A DNA stretch of 64,000 nt from CAWEWH01 sp963812775 (GCA_963812775.1 CAWEWH010000007.1:868001-932000), one strand, 5' to 3'; positions 15,770 to 25,869 are shown, numbered from the stretch's first letter. Numbers and translations are program-made. The notes: generated by a model from the letters alone, not told the origin.

Positions 15770-17339
15770 ATGAAGCATCTCAGTGGGATGGACGCCACCT
15801 TCTTCCACCTCGAAACGCCTGAGATGCCGATGCACGTCGGCAGCCTTGCTCTGGTCGATCTGCCGGACGGCTACGACGGCGACTTCTACGAAGACTACAA
15901 GGCGCAAATGGCGAGCCGGCTGCACCTCGCCGAAGTGTTCCAACGCAAGCTCGCCCTGATGCCCTTCGAGCTGTCCAATCCCGTCTGGGTCGACGACGAC
16001 AACGTCGATCTCGACTACCACATCCGCCGCATCATCCTGTCGAAGCCGGGCACCTTCACGCAGCTTGAGCAATACGTCGCGCGGCTGCATTCGAGCATCA
16101 TGGATCGCAGCCGCCCCCTGTGGGAGTTCTATATCATCGAGGGCCTGAAGAGCGGCCAGATGGCACTCTACTCGAAGGTCCACCACGCCGCCGTCGACGG
16201 ACAAGCCGGCACGGCGCTGTTCAAGGCGATGTACGACATCTCGCCCGAGCCGCGGGCCATCAAGCCGCCGCGGCGCAGATCGTCATCCGGTCAGTATCAA
16301 TTGGGAGCCGCCGAACTCGTCGGCGCGGCGCTGAAGAATACTGCCGAACAATACGTCAAGCTCATCACGACCCTGCCGGAAGCCTTCAAGGCACTCACCA
16401 GTCATCTCGCTTCCCAATCTCGCTGAAACCTTGCCCAACCTTCGCCCTGGTGGCCAGGGTCTGGCGCCGAGGACCCCGCTCAATGTGTCAATCACCAACC
16501 AGCGTGCCTACGCGGCGCGACGGGTGTCGCTTGCCGATACAAAGCAGACCGCCAAGCGCATGGGCGTCACTCTCAACGACATCGTGCTTGCCGCCTGCAG
16601 CGGCGCATTGCGTCGCTATCTGGCCGAGGAAAATGCGTTGCCGAAGCAGCCCCTTATGGCGGCGGTACCGGTCAGCCTCAGGCCGGAGGGTAACACGGAG
16701 TCGAACAACCAAGTTTCAATGATGCTCGTGAGCCTGGCAACCGACATCGAGGATCCCCTCGAGCGGCTGAAGGTCATCAACGCCTCGAGCACGTCTTCGA
16801 AACAGCTGAGCGGAAATCTGAAGGCCGTCATTCCAACCGACTATCCATCATTCGGCGCGCCCTGGCTGATGAGCGGCCTTGCGACGCTGTGGGGACGCTC
16901 GCGTCTTGCCGACAACCTGCCGCCCATCGCCAACGTGGCGATTTCCAACGTGCCGGGCCCGCAGGTGCCCCTCTACATTGCCGGCGGGCAGGTGACGACA
17001 TATTTCCCGGTGTCGATTCCGGGCCACAGCATCGCGCTCAACATCACTGTCCAGAGCTACAATGGTTCGCTCGACTACGGCCTCATAGCCTGTCGGCGCG
17101 CCGTTCCCGACGTGGCCGAGATCGCCGAATACGTCGTCGAGGCGCATGCCGAGCTCAATGCACTGGCGGCAAAGCTTGAGCCCGTACCGGCGAAGGATGC
17201 GAAGATAGCCGGGGGAGACGCGAAGGAAAAAGGTGCGCCCTCCCCGACTGCAAGACCCTCAAAGCGGACCATCCCGATCGTCGACCGCTCCGAGAAAGCC
17301 CCGCCTCATCGCAAAGGTGCTCCACGCCCGACACACTGA
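15770..17339 (+). pseudogene. Wax-ester synthase/diacylglycerol acyltransferase (WS/DGAT), frameshifted
   Basis: The first half (from ATG 15770, MKHLSGMDATFFHLETPEMP) contains the acyltransferase motif VHHAAVDG at residues 137-144 and ends at a stop near 16426. The second half, beginning RPGGQGLAPRTPLNVSITNQR and containing SNVPGPQVPLYIAGG, continues in another frame to 17339. Repaired length is about 520 residues, normal for the family, which joins acyl-CoA to alcohols or diacylglycerol at the membrane. One indel near 16425 lies in the variable linker. The C-terminal 60 residues are charged and Pro-rich. Together with the phasin and PhaC it suggests a storage-compound locus. Confidence 0.8.
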
Positions 17340-17349
17340 GTGAAATCGC

Positions 17350-17936
17350 TCAGAATGCCAGAGTGACCCCGTAGGCGTCGAGTTTCGACTGAACTTCCGC
17401 CACGTCGTGGCTCAGCAACACTATGTCGTGCTTGATGCCGTCCCGGCCTTTGACTTGGCCGCGCATCAGCGCCTCCGCGCGAAAGCCAAGACCTTCGAAG
17501 AGCGCTATGGCGCCCTGCTGGTCGACAGTCATCTGGGCGACGATCTTCTCCATTCCGAGGCGAAGGGCAAAAATGAAGCTCTCTTGAATTAACGCTCGCC
17601 CGATACCTTGCCGCGCAGCTCGCTCGAGACGACGATCCGTAGTTCGCCTACATGCGGGGACCACGACAGCGGGTCGCGAACGATCGCAGCACAGCCGACG
17701 ACACGCCCGTCGAGAAAAGCGAGGATGCTGGTCATGGCGCCGCGCTCGCTCTCCTCGATCCAGGCGGCCAGCACCCTGGGTTCGCTGATGTCGCGGGGCA
17801 GGAAAAGCAGGTCGTGCGTCGGCAGTCTGCTCGAGAACGCGAGAACGGCGTCCATATCGGCCTGCGTCAGAAAGCGCAGCTCGATCTCGCCGCCATCGCA
17901 AGCGACACGCCGCGGCAAGGTTCGCTCGGGCGCCAT
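17350..17936 (-). pseudogene. GNAT N-acetyltransferase, frameshifted
   Basis: The N-terminal frame starts at ATG 17936 (MAPERTLPRRVACDGGEIEL) and reaches LRIVVSSELRGK. The acetyl-CoA-binding part (QGIGRALIQESFIFALRLGM) is in the next frame, so one base is missing near 17610, exactly inside the Q/RxxGxG/A loop. The repaired protein has about 195 residues. It starts two bases after the PhaC stop and is probably cotranscribed with it. Such acetyltransferases accompany PhaC in some Hyphomicrobiales; the substrate is unknown. Confidence 0.75.
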
Positions 17937-17938
17937 CG

Positions 17939-19013
17939 TCATGCCGATCGCTCTGCGAGCCACGTGTCGACTTTCGGCCACAGCCGCTTCAGGGCATTGG
18001 CGCCGGCCACGAGACTGACATGGCCGCCTTTGAGCATAACCTCGCTCTTATCGCGCGAGCCGACGTTGGCAACGAGCGGGCGCGCCGCATCATATGGAAC
18101 GATGTGGTCGTGCTCGGCCACGGCGTGCAGCACCGGTACGGTGATCTGGGAGAGATCGACGCGACGCCCGCCGAGAACGAGCTCGTTCTTGTACAGCCGG
18201 TTGTCCCACATGAGCTCTTTGGTGATCTGACGGAAATATTCTCCGGCCAGCGGCAAGGTCTCTGTCGCCCAACGATCGAACATCCGATACGACTTTACGA
18301 AGTCGTCATTCCACATGTTCTCCCAGAGCTGGATCTGTCCGGCGATACGGGTTGCCGGCCGCAACATCTCGAAAGAGCTGAAGATGAGCTCGGGTGGTAC
18401 GTTGCCAAGACCGTCAACAAGGCGGTCAACGTCGAAGTAACGGCGGTCTGCCCAGGTGGCAAAGAGTTCCATGCGCGAGAAGTCGATAGGCGTCGTGAAG
18501 CAGATGAGGTTGCGCATCGGCCCGCCCTTGTGCAGCGCCGCGTAGGCGACTGACAGTACGCCGCCCATGCAGTAGCCGATCAAGGAAACGTCCGGCTCGC
18601 CGCAATCCTGTCCCACCCGACGGATGCAATCGGGTATGAAATCGAGGACGTAGTCTTCGAACTTTAGCCTCCGCTCCTCTGGGCGCGGCGCGATCCAGTC
18701 CATGAGATACACGTCGAACCCCTGCTTCAGCAGGAACTCGACGAGGCTTTGGCCTGGCGCAAGGTCGAAGATGTAGCCCTTGTTGGTTGTCGCCATCACC
18801 AGCAGAATGGGTACGCGATAGATCTCGTCCGCGAGCGGCCGATAGTGCCGAGAGATTTAGTGTGCCTCGCGAATGGATGAGGTCCTTGGGCGTCCTGCCC
18901 ATTGGCGGCCCCGGTGACGCAAAATATTCAACGCCCTTGATGTTTCGCTGGAGAGCCCGGTCAATCTCCGCGGTCACACGTGCCGCGATGGTGTCTGAGG
19001 ACGCGTCGCTCAT
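17939..19013 (-). pseudogene. phaC: PHA synthase (class III-like PhaC), frameshifted
   Basis: The N-terminal 55 residues from ATG 19013 (MSDASSDTIAARVTAEIDRA, then KDLIHSRGTL) are in one frame. The body resumes in another at HYRPLADEIYRVPILLV, so one indel lies near 18850. The body has the PhaC box GYCMGG with cysteine nucleophile, the catalytic Asp region AEHDHIVPYD and the His region GGHVS. Repaired length, about 358 residues, equals class III synthases, which polymerise hydroxyacyl-CoA on granules. The start overlaps the stop of the small upstream gene by four bases, as in phaEC operons. Confidence 0.8.
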
Positions 19014-19411
19014 TGCGGCTTCTTCGCAAGCGCGGGCTCCCCAGGGGCGCTTTTGGCAGGCGCCCTTTTTGTGCGCGGCGGCCGCGCGCTCGCCGCTGCG
19101 ATGGTTGTGTGCGGATCAATTCGATCCAGGGACGCGGCGATCCGATTCAGGGTCGCTTCCATAGCGGTGAGGCGCTCGCCAATCGACACCATTTCGGCGC
19201 GGCTCGGCAGGTTCAGCGCCGTCAGATATTTTCCGATGAGATCGCCCAACGACTGCTGCAGGCCGATCGATCCGCTCGTCGCCTGGTTCATGGCCCGGTT
19301 GAACTCCGCCGAGCCCATGGCCTTGTTGGCAAGCTCGTTGACGCCCTTTTCCCACTGGCTGACCAGTTCACGCCAGATAGCCGCCGGGTCGGTCGTCGAG
19401 CGTTCTGCCAT
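19010..19411 (-). CDS. PhaE-like small subunit preceding PhaC
   Basis: The 133-residue protein (MAERSTTDPAAIWRELVSQW) has the helical FNRAMNQATSGSIGLQQSLG and KYLTALNLPSRAEMVSIGER segments that resemble the conserved C-terminal part of class III synthase subunit PhaE, which stabilises and activates PhaC. It is much shorter than classical PhaE (about 350 residues). The tail after residue 110 is Ala/Lys/Pro-rich, phasin- or histone-like. The four-base overlap with phaC indicates translational coupling. The start at 19411 is chosen because the family-like sequence begins there. Confidence 0.7.
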   Translation of the reverse strand: MAERSTTDPAAIWRELVSQWEKGVNELANKAMGSAEFNRAMNQATSGSIGLQQSLGDLIGKYLTALNLPSRAEMVSIGERLTAMEATLNRIAASLDRIDPHTTIAAASARPPRTKRAPAKSAPGEPALAKKPQ

Positions 19412-19462
19412 GGCGCCCTCGAGAACGGGTAACGGGCCTGCGCGGAAAAACAGAACCATTCT

Positions 19463-19477
19463 GTCACGTTCAGTGAC
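19463..19477. promoter_or_regulatory. Perfect inverted repeat GTCAC-GTTCA-GTGAC upstream of the phaE-like gene
   Basis: A 5-5-5 palindrome, flanked by CT and GACAG that add outer pairing, lies about 52 bases upstream of the phaE-like start and 30 bases after the TRAP permease stop. It may be an operator for the pha operon or a weak terminator of the TRAP transcript; no T run follows. Confidence 0.35.
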
Positions 19478-19507
19478 GACAGCAAGGGCGGCCCGTTGTA
19501 TCGCCGA

Positions 19508-21760
19508 TCACCCTTTTGGTGGAATCTGCCGAACCGGCATATCGCGCGCGCGCTGCATTGCAACGGCTATGGCAAAGAGGATGAGGCCGAGGAACACGTT
19601 GTAGCCGATGCGCAACCCCATATCCGAGAGGCCCGGCACGTAGGCGCCGATATCGACGCCGGTAAGGGGCTTCAAGACCACGGCAAGGACAGCGGGAAAC
19701 ACAAGGAAGAGCCCACCCAAGGCGAAAAGGATCGTCTCGACAATCGTGTTCTTCTTGAAGAGCCAGCCTTGCGCCGCAAACGCCAACATGGCGATGCCGG
19801 CTGCGGTCTCGACGGCGATCTCTACCACGTCGATCCAATCGCCCCCCTTGGGGATCTTCAAGAGCAGCCCGATGCCTTGCGGATCAAGAACAAACACGAA
19901 CGGTACGAGGAAAGCCGGCATCGTGTACTTCCAGGATTGCAGCGTCGTCTTGTAGGGATCGCCACCCGTAATCGCGGCCGCTGCAAATGGCGACAGCGCG
20001 GTCGGCGGCGAAACTTCCGACAGAACCGCGTAGTAAAAAATGAACATGTGGGCGGCGAAATCCGGCACCCCGAGCTTGATGAGTGCGGGTGCTGCGATCA
20101 CCGCGCACATGATGTAGGAGGCGGTCACAGGCACGGCGAGGCCCACAATCCATACTATCGCGCCGGTGAAGATTGCGGTGAGCAACAAGCTTCCCTGCGC
20201 ATAGCCGATGATGATGTCGGCGAAACGCTGCGCAAGACCGGTCAGCGTCACCACGCCCACAATGATGCCGGCGGTCGTGCAGGTCGCAGCGACATTGAGA
20301 ACTCCGGTCGTACCGTCCTTCAACGCGAGGGCCAGTTTCTCGGTGGTGCGCGCGAGGCGTGGAGCGACAAGGCCGATCACTGCGGCGACAACGAGGGGTA
20401 CGAAGATCACGAGCCAGCTGATGTCAACAATCATCGCCGGAATGCGGACGCCAGCGACTTTCGCCACTACGATGGCCAGCATCACGACGAGCGGCAGGGC
20501 CACCCACCAGGGCGCGATGGCGGTGTCAGTGCGCAACACCGAGACAGCGATCGCAAGCATCGTTGCCCAAAAGACGGACAGCAGCGGGGAGAAGCCGAGC
20601 ATCATGAAGGCAATGATTGAGATTAGCGACCCGAAATGGAACCAGTAGGCCTTGGTGAGCCGCCAGAGTTCGCCCTTCGGTACCAGAACCTCGCTGGAGC
20701 CTCCCTGCTTGCGGGCGTCGATCTCCACCATGATCAGGATGGTAAAATAGTAGAGGACGGTCGGGATCGTCGCCATCACAATGACGTCGAAATACGGGAT
20801 CTTGAGGAACTCGGCGATGAGGAACGCGGCAGCACCAAGTACAGGCGGCGAGATGATGGCGCCCAAGCCGCCGGCAGCCAGCAACCCGCCTGCCGCGTTC
20901 TTTTCGTAGCCGGATCGAGCAAGCAGCGGATAGGCGACGGCCCCGATGGTCACCGTGGTGGCGACGCCAGAACCGGACGGGCCGCCCATCAGGAACGACG
21001 AGAGCACGACGGCGCGTCCCGCGGCATTGCGCTTGCCGCCCATGGCGGCGAAGGAGAAATCGATGAAAAAATGGCCGGCACCAGACTGGTGCAGGACCGC
21101 GCCAAAAATCGTAAAAAGAATGATGAGGCTCGACGACACGTCGACCGTCGTGCCGAAGATGCCCTCCAGCGTCATGTAGAGATGCGCGACGAGGTCCTCG
21201 AACGCGAAGCCGCGATGTGTCCAGGGATGCGGCAAGCGATCGCCATAGAGGGCATAGAGAATGAATGCGATCGCGACGCCAGGCATGATGAGGCCGGTGG
21301 CACGCCGCGTGCCCTCGAGCAATAACACGATGAAGACGGCGCCAACGATCCAATCGGTGGTGGTCGGCAACGTCGCCCGGTCGCCGAAATCGGGGCCTTG
21401 CCACAGGACGTACAACATGGTGCTTCCGGCAGCCGCGGCGAGCAGATAGTCCCACCATCTGATGCGGTCTCGGAAGCGCTTCGCCATCGGAAACAGCAGG
21501 AAGCACAGCACCAGCACCATGCCGACATGAGCGGGTCGGAGCACCTGAGGGGCCACGACGTCGTAGCCGGCGTAGAGGTGGAACAGCGAGACGAAGGCCG
21601 CAAAGGCGGCGATGGCCGAGCCGACGAAACCGCCGAGGCGGTTGAAGGAGCCTTCCTCCTCTTCGATGAGTTGCTCAACGCGCTCGCGGGCGTCGGCCGG
21701 CAAGTCGGCGGTGAGCGCCGACACATGGTCGGCGCCGGCCGGCTTCGTCTCGACGGTCAT
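19508..21760 (-). CDS. TRAP transporter permease, fused 4TM/12TM (TAXI-associated)
   Basis: The 750-residue membrane protein has at least 16 hydrophobic segments. Its N-terminal part corresponds to the small DctQ-like subunit and the rest to the DctM permease, with motifs such as ILFTIFGAVLHQSGAGHFF, SSFLMGGPSGSGVATTVTIG and SPPTALSPFAAAAITGGDPY. Fused permeases of this kind pair with TAXI-type binding proteins to import organic acids using the sodium gradient. The TAXI protein is encoded just upstream, 149 bases away. The frame is intact. The substrate cannot be read from the sequence. Confidence 0.95.
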   Translation of the reverse strand: MTVETKPAGADHVSALTADLPADARERVEQLIEEEEGSFNRLGGFVGSAIAAFAAFVSLFHLYAGYDVVAPQVLRPAHVGMVLVLCFLLFPMAKRFRDRIRWWDYLLAAAAGSTMLYVLWQGPDFGDRATLPTTTDWIVGAVFIVLLLEGTRRATGLIMPGVAIAFILYALYGDRLPHPWTHRGFAFEDLVAHLYMTLEGIFGTTVDVSSSLIILFTIFGAVLHQSGAGHFFIDFSFAAMGGKRNAAGRAVVLSSFLMGGPSGSGVATTVTIGAVAYPLLARSGYEKNAAGGLLAAGGLGAIISPPVLGAAAFLIAEFLKIPYFDVIVMATIPTVLYYFTILIMVEIDARKQGGSSEVLVPKGELWRLTKAYWFHFGSLISIIAFMMLGFSPLLSVFWATMLAIAVSVLRTDTAIAPWWVALPLVVMLAIVVAKVAGVRIPAMIVDISWLVIFVPLVVAAVIGLVAPRLARTTEKLALALKDGTTGVLNVAATCTTAGIIVGVVTLTGLAQRFADIIIGYAQGSLLLTAIFTGAIVWIVGLAVPVTASYIMCAVIAAPALIKLGVPDFAAHMFIFYYAVLSEVSPPTALSPFAAAAITGGDPYKTTLQSWKYTMPAFLVPFVFVLDPQGIGLLLKIPKGGDWIDVVEIAVETAAGIAMLAFAAQGWLFKKNTIVETILFALGGLFLVFPAVLAVVLKPLTGVDIGAYVPGLSDMGLRIGYNVFLGLILFAIAVAMQRARDMPVRQIPPKG

Positions 21761-21909
21761 CCCTCCCCCAGGATCTTTTTTAGCCGCTTGTTAGCGCCAT
21801 CCTACGCGAGCGGGCGGGCCATGGACAGGGCGAAGCTGCAACTCGAAGAGGAGCGTGCCGGCTGCCCAGCATGCGCTTCCCAATCAACTCGGCAACGAAG
21901 GCTCGAAGG

Positions 21910-22872
21910 CTAGTCGACCTTGACGCCTTTCTCCTTGAAGTATTTCAGCGCGCCCGGGTGCCAGGCGATACCCGCGCGGTCCTGAGTCTGCCACTCCGTC
22001 TTGATGTTGAGCGCCTCCTTGTGCACGAGCGCCAAATCGTCCCGCTTCTCGAACATGATGCGCGTCAGATCGTAGGCGAGCTTCTCGTCCATGTTGGCGT
22101 TCACCGCCATGATGTTCCAGACGCTGATGCCCTTAGCGTCCGCATCCATGCCCGCATACGTCGTCTTGGGAATGACTGCTGACGCGTAGATCTTGCCGTA
22201 TCTCTCGACCATCTTGCCGAGATACTGATCGTGGTCGAGAATCTTGACCTTTGTGTTGGGTGTTGTCGCGAGATCAGTGATCGACGAGGTCGGCAGACCG
22301 ACGACGAAGAAGAAAGCGTCAATCTTACGGTCCTTCAGCGCATTCGCGGATTCGGCGACGCCAAGGCGTTCACGCTTGATGTCCTTGTCTTTGTCGATGC
22401 CTGCTGCCTCGAGGATGCGGAACGCGAACACTTCGGTCGCGCTGCCCGGCGAGCCGGTCGAGACGCGCTTGCCCTTCAGGTCATCAATCTTGCTGATGCC
22501 GGTACCTTCGACCGTCACGGCATGCATGTAGTTTGGGTACATCACGGCGAGCGCGCGGATTGGCAGCTTGCCGCTCGTGAACTTGTCAAGGCCATTCACC
22601 GCGTCCCAGGCAGCGTCGACTTGCGTGAAGGCGACGTCGGCCTTGCCCGATCCGATGAGCTGGAGATTGGCCACCGAGCCGCCGGTCACCTGCGCTGTGG
22701 CGGTGACGCCGGGCAGCTCCTTGCCGAGAATGTTGCCGAACCCGCCGCCGAGCGGATAGTAGACGCCGCCGGTACCTCCCGTGGCGATCGATAGCTGCTT
22801 GGGTTGCTGAGCGGCCGTCACTGAGACGCCAATGATCGTGGCGCCAAGGACAAAAAGCGTTCTGACTTTCAT
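21910..22872 (-). CDS. TAXI family TRAP transporter solute-binding protein
   Basis: The 320-residue protein has an N-terminal signal peptide (MKVRTLFVLGATIIGVSVTA) and the TAXI hallmark LSIATGGTGGVYYPLGGGFG at the mature start, then VTGGSVANLQLIGSGKADVAF. It would bind its ligand in the periplasm and deliver it to the fused permease encoded next downstream. The two genes form a leftward operon whose promoter must lie in 22873-23064. Confidence 0.95.
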   Translation of the reverse strand: MKVRTLFVLGATIIGVSVTAAQQPKQLSIATGGTGGVYYPLGGGFGNILGKELPGVTATAQVTGGSVANLQLIGSGKADVAFTQVDAAWDAVNGLDKFTSGKLPIRALAVMYPNYMHAVTVEGTGISKIDDLKGKRVSTGSPGSATEVFAFRILEAAGIDKDKDIKRERLGVAESANALKDRKIDAFFFVVGLPTSSITDLATTPNTKVKILDHDQYLGKMVERYGKIYASAVIPKTTYAGMDADAKGISVWNIMAVNANMDEKLAYDLTRIMFEKRDDLALVHKEALNIKTEWQTQDRAGIAWHPGALKYFKEKGVKVD

Positions 22873-23064
22873 GAATCGAATCCTCCTACGCTGCGGCGCC
22901 TCTTCTCCGTGGGGTGCCTATTCCTCAGTCTAGTTTCATTGTGGGAGGACGCAATGCGTGAGCAATAAGGCGTCAAGAGTAACCAATTATCCAACACGAT
23001 CATAGTCTTGCAGTTCTGGGACTAAGGCGGAATTGAACCAGGTAATCCAACCGACTTTTTTACC

Positions 23065-23778
23065 CTACCCCCACTTCCCTCCCGGCCCGAAGGCGGCGCC
23101 CTTGGCGAACGGCCCTGTGGTGCCGAACGCTTTCATGCCGATATCGGCGAGCGTCTTGCCGAGCTGCATGCTGAAATTGTAGCGATTCTCGGACGCCTTC
23201 TGGCCCGCCTGCAGGCCGGCCATGCCGATGTCGGCAATCTTACCCGTGAGCCCGGCGCGCTGGTTGGCAGCGTTGGTGACGAGGTCGGCGCGGCCCTTGC
23301 CGTACTCCATGCCGATGTCGCCGAAGCGGCTCGAAGCGTTGGCGTAGAGCGGATTGTAGCCGCCGAGCGCCGTGAGCCAGTTGTTGTAGTCCTGCGCCGC
23401 AAGCCCGGCGGCGCGCTCCTGCAGCGCGGTGAGCAGATTGCCGCTGGCGAGCTGACCCGCGGCGCTGGCGCCACGCTCGGCGGCCTGCATGGCCTCGTCG
23501 CGGGCAAAGCTATAGCCGGGGCTCGCCGTGAAGGTGGAACGGGCCCGCGCCATGCCGTCGGCGCCGTTGAGGCCGAGGCTGTCGGCATAGAGGTTGGCGC
23601 CGCGGCCGAACAGATCGATGGTCGGCCGATACGCCGCCGCGGCGCGGTCATAGCCCATGCCCAATTCGGCAAGCGAGCGCGTTTCGGCGTTGTTGACGTC
23701 GCCTTGCGCGTTCTGGAGCTGTTGCGCTCCATACATGGCGGCCAGGCGGCCGTCCCGTCCTGAAAAATATGAAGCCAT
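23065..23778 (-). CDS. Phage virion/DNA-ejection-type protein
   Basis: The 237-residue protein (MASYFSGRDGRLAAMYGAQQ) is helical and Ala/Gly-rich. It contains the segment SPGYSFARDEAMQAAERGAS, then GQLASGNLLTALQERAAGLA and a QDYNNW motif, characteristic of a protein found after the stabilisation gene in P22-like rhizobial prophages and often called DNA transfer protein. It may be ejected with the DNA. The ATG at 23778 has a GAAGGAC ribosome site. The gene ends the 25.9-23.1 kb phage piece, and the host TAXI/TRAP operon begins 192 bases further left. Confidence 0.7.
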   Translation of the reverse strand: MASYFSGRDGRLAAMYGAQQLQNAQGDVNNAETRSLAELGMGYDRAAAAYRPTIDLFGRGANLYADSLGLNGADGMARARSTFTASPGYSFARDEAMQAAERGASAAGQLASGNLLTALQERAAGLAAQDYNNWLTALGGYNPLYANASSRFGDIGMEYGKGRADLVTNAANQRAGLTGKIADIGMAGLQAGQKASENRYNFSMQLGKTLADIGMKAFGTTGPFAKGAAFGPGGKWG

Positions 23779-23806
23779 GGCTTGTCCTTCTCTGCTCTCT
23801 CGGCCG

Positions 23807-24112
23807 TTAGGCCGCCACAGTCGTGTCGTCGCCGACCCGCCGCCACGCCACACCGTCCGCATAGACGAGCGTCCCGGTGCCGGCGCCGGCGCCCTCCCCA
23901 ACCTTGCGGCCGTTCGACGCGAAGGCGATCCTTGCGGCGCTGGCGACCGGCAAAGCCGCGACCGCATAGGTCGGCACCTTGAAGGGCGTCATCTCGCTCA
24001 AGCGCAGCGCCACCTGCTGAAGCAGGAAGTACCAGTCGCTCGTCGTGAGCCCGGCCGGGTTGGCGATGGGGTGAGAGGCGTCCGGGATCAGCGGAATTTT
24101 CTCGACCGCCAT
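23807..24112 (-). CDS. Small phage structural protein downstream of the gp10-like gene
   Basis: The 101-residue product starts MAVEKIPLIPDASHPIANPA and has a likely helical segment (TTSDWYFLLQQVALRL). Its end, with GTLVYADGVAWRRVGDDTTV, resembles short domains of fibre-attachment proteins in related phages. Its ATG lies one base after the stop of the gp10-like gene, so translation is coupled. Family not named. Confidence 0.6.
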   Translation of the reverse strand: MAVEKIPLIPDASHPIANPAGLTTSDWYFLLQQVALRLSEMTPFKVPTYAVAALPVASAARIAFASNGRKVGEGAGAGTGTLVYADGVAWRRVGDDTTVAA

Positions 24113-24113
24113 C

Positions 24114-25550
24114 TCACGACACCATCTGTTCGTATTCCGCCTGGCCGCCGAGGCAGGCGACATAGACTGGATCGGAGACGCTGAGCCGCCACTGCCGGCC
24201 CTTCTGGCCGCTCGCGCCGACGCCGTTGAGCGAGACGGCGGTTTGGTTCTTGCCTTGCTCGCCGATCTTGCGTTGCAGCGGTGTCGAGAAGCCATAGCCG
24301 CCGTCGTCCGACCATGAGATGTCGATGGTCGGATCGGTCTCGGTCGCGTTGCCGCCAGTGGCGAAGCCGGTGCCGTTGACGAAGTTGAAGTCGGCGCGAT
24401 GGCAGGCGAGCGGATTGGGAAACGTCGCCCCCTGCGTGCTCAGGATGTCGAACACGAGGGGATCGTTGGCTTCCTTGAAATAGGTCTCGTCGACCTGGAA
24501 CACCTTTCCCGACGCACGATCGCCCATGAGCCACTGACCCCAGGCGTGGACCGATTGCCGCGCCCGCCAGTAGTCCAGGCCGTAGCTCTTGCGCTGGTGC
24601 CATTGGCCCGTGGTGAAGTCGTACACCCACGAGAAGCCTGTCGTGTTGAGGGCTACGCAGGCATGGCCCGCATGCATGAAGCACGATACCTCGACGAGCC
24701 CCCTGTCGGCCTCGCCGAGCGAGGCGATGGCGCGCTCCACATCCGGCGTCGAGATGCGCAGCGGGTCGTAGCCATCCAGGCGATAGACGACGTTGTCCGA
24801 GCCGACAAAGGCGAGCGAGCCGGTGAAGGCGGGCTCCCACCCCGACACCGCCGCGGTGCCAATGATGCCGACATTGCGCGAGGTGACGCGTGAGAACGGC
24901 GAGCCGGTGGCGTTGCCCGCGTTGCGCCAGACCTCAAAGCTCTCCGAGCCGAAGACCAGGAGGTTCGCGTTGAACGAGACGACGCGCAGGCCGCCGTCGG
25001 GGCGATACTCGGCGGTGAAGAAATCGAGCGGGCTGACGGTCACCGCGTTGAGGCCGGTGTTGAAGACGCGGCCGTCGCCGATGAGGAAAACGAGATAGCC
25101 GTCCTGGCCGGTGACGGCGACGGGCTGCGGCAGGTCGGGGTCGGCGAAAGCGGTGGGCGCCGATCCGGTGAACAGGTTGAAGGCGCCGTTGTCGGGGTCG
25201 ACGCAGACGATGTCGGGTGTGCCGGCCTTGTTGTTGCGCGCGATGGTGACAGGGCGCGTGCCGGCGATCGCGCCGAGATTGGTTGCCGTGTAGGTCGCGC
25301 CCGCCTTGGTGACCGACCAGACGCGATTGTCGAGCACGAGGAGGAGCGTGGAGTTGACGAAGATGAAGCCACGGCAATGCGCGTCGGCGGCCGTCTCGAA
25401 GAGTTGCCTGAGGCCCGGCGCGCGCCGCCACACGACGCTGTTCAGCGCGCCGTCGCCAAGCTTTTCCACCAGAGCGTTGATGAGCCAGCCACCGTTTTCC
25501 TGGCGGCTCTTGCCGGGCGACGACGACAGGGGGAACGAGATGCCAGTCAT
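24114..25550 (-). CDS. P22 gp10-like packaged-DNA stabilisation/tail hub protein
   Basis: The 478-residue protein begins MTGISFPLSSSPGKSRQENG and continues with repeated beta-blade-like units (GATYTATNLGAIAGTRPVTI, VTGQDGYLVFLIGDGRVFNT). It has the family-like segments FGSESFEVWRNAGNA and GDRASGKVFQVDETYF. It corresponds to P22 gp10, the tail hub that closes the portal and stops DNA leaking from the packaged head. It follows a gp4-like gene in order, as in P22, although a chemoreceptor gene now lies between them. The frame is intact. Confidence 0.8.
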   Translation of the reverse strand: MTGISFPLSSSPGKSRQENGGWLINALVEKLGDGALNSVVWRRAPGLRQLFETAADAHCRGFIFVNSTLLLVLDNRVWSVTKAGATYTATNLGAIAGTRPVTIARNNKAGTPDIVCVDPDNGAFNLFTGSAPTAFADPDLPQPVAVTGQDGYLVFLIGDGRVFNTGLNAVTVSPLDFFTAEYRPDGGLRVVSFNANLLVFGSESFEVWRNAGNATGSPFSRVTSRNVGIIGTAAVSGWEPAFTGSLAFVGSDNVVYRLDGYDPLRISTPDVERAIASLGEADRGLVEVSCFMHAGHACVALNTTGFSWVYDFTTGQWHQRKSYGLDYWRARQSVHAWGQWLMGDRASGKVFQVDETYFKEANDPLVFDILSTQGATFPNPLACHRADFNFVNGTGFATGGNATETDPTIDISWSDDGGYGFSTPLQRKIGEQGKNQTAVSLNGVGASGQKGRQWRLSVSDPVYVACLGGQAEYEQMVS

Positions 25551-25662
25551 GGAAGTCTCATTGAAAGTTCATTTCCAGCCAAGCGGGCGCAGCCCGCGAG
25601 GGGAAGGAAATTCCGGAGTTGCTGCAGCGGGGGAGCGCGAGCGGAAGGCTCGCGAGGGCGCA

Positions 25663-25869
25663 TTAGGACGGCGTCTTCAGAAGGTCATTGCGGGTGAGGA
25701 CCGCCCACATGCGATCGAGGGCATCGTTGTTGTTGGCACGATCCTGAAGAAGCTCGTCGACCTGCTTCCATGCTTCGGCCATTCGGAGGAGCCTGCGGCG
25801 GGCGCCCATCGACTCCGCCTCCAAGGCGAGGCGGACACATTCGTCGACGAGTTTGCTGGCGCCAGTCAT
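25663..25869 (-). CDS. Small helical protein of the ECxRxA/MAxxW type
   Basis: The 68-residue protein (MTGASKLVDECVRLALEAES) has the pattern DECxRxAxxA, then RRRLLRMAEAWKQVDE. The same pattern occurs in the proteins at 50245 and 44139 of this window. It lies 112 bases upstream of the gp10-like gene on the same strand and probably belongs to the phage piece. The function is unknown; a short helical adaptor is a guess. Confidence 0.6.
   Translation of the reverse strand: MTGASKLVDECVRLALEAESMGARRRLLRMAEAWKQVDELLQDRANNNDALDRMWAVLTRNDLLKTPS

Noticed and set aside
19496..20620. Plus-strand open frame of 374 codons
   Set aside because: Antisense to the TRAP permease; rich in His/Asp/Arg with no motif.
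22990..23065. Possible tRNA-like sequence (GGTTCAATTCC on the minus strand) as a phage attachment site
   Set aside because: No cloverleaf or acceptor stem can be formed around it.
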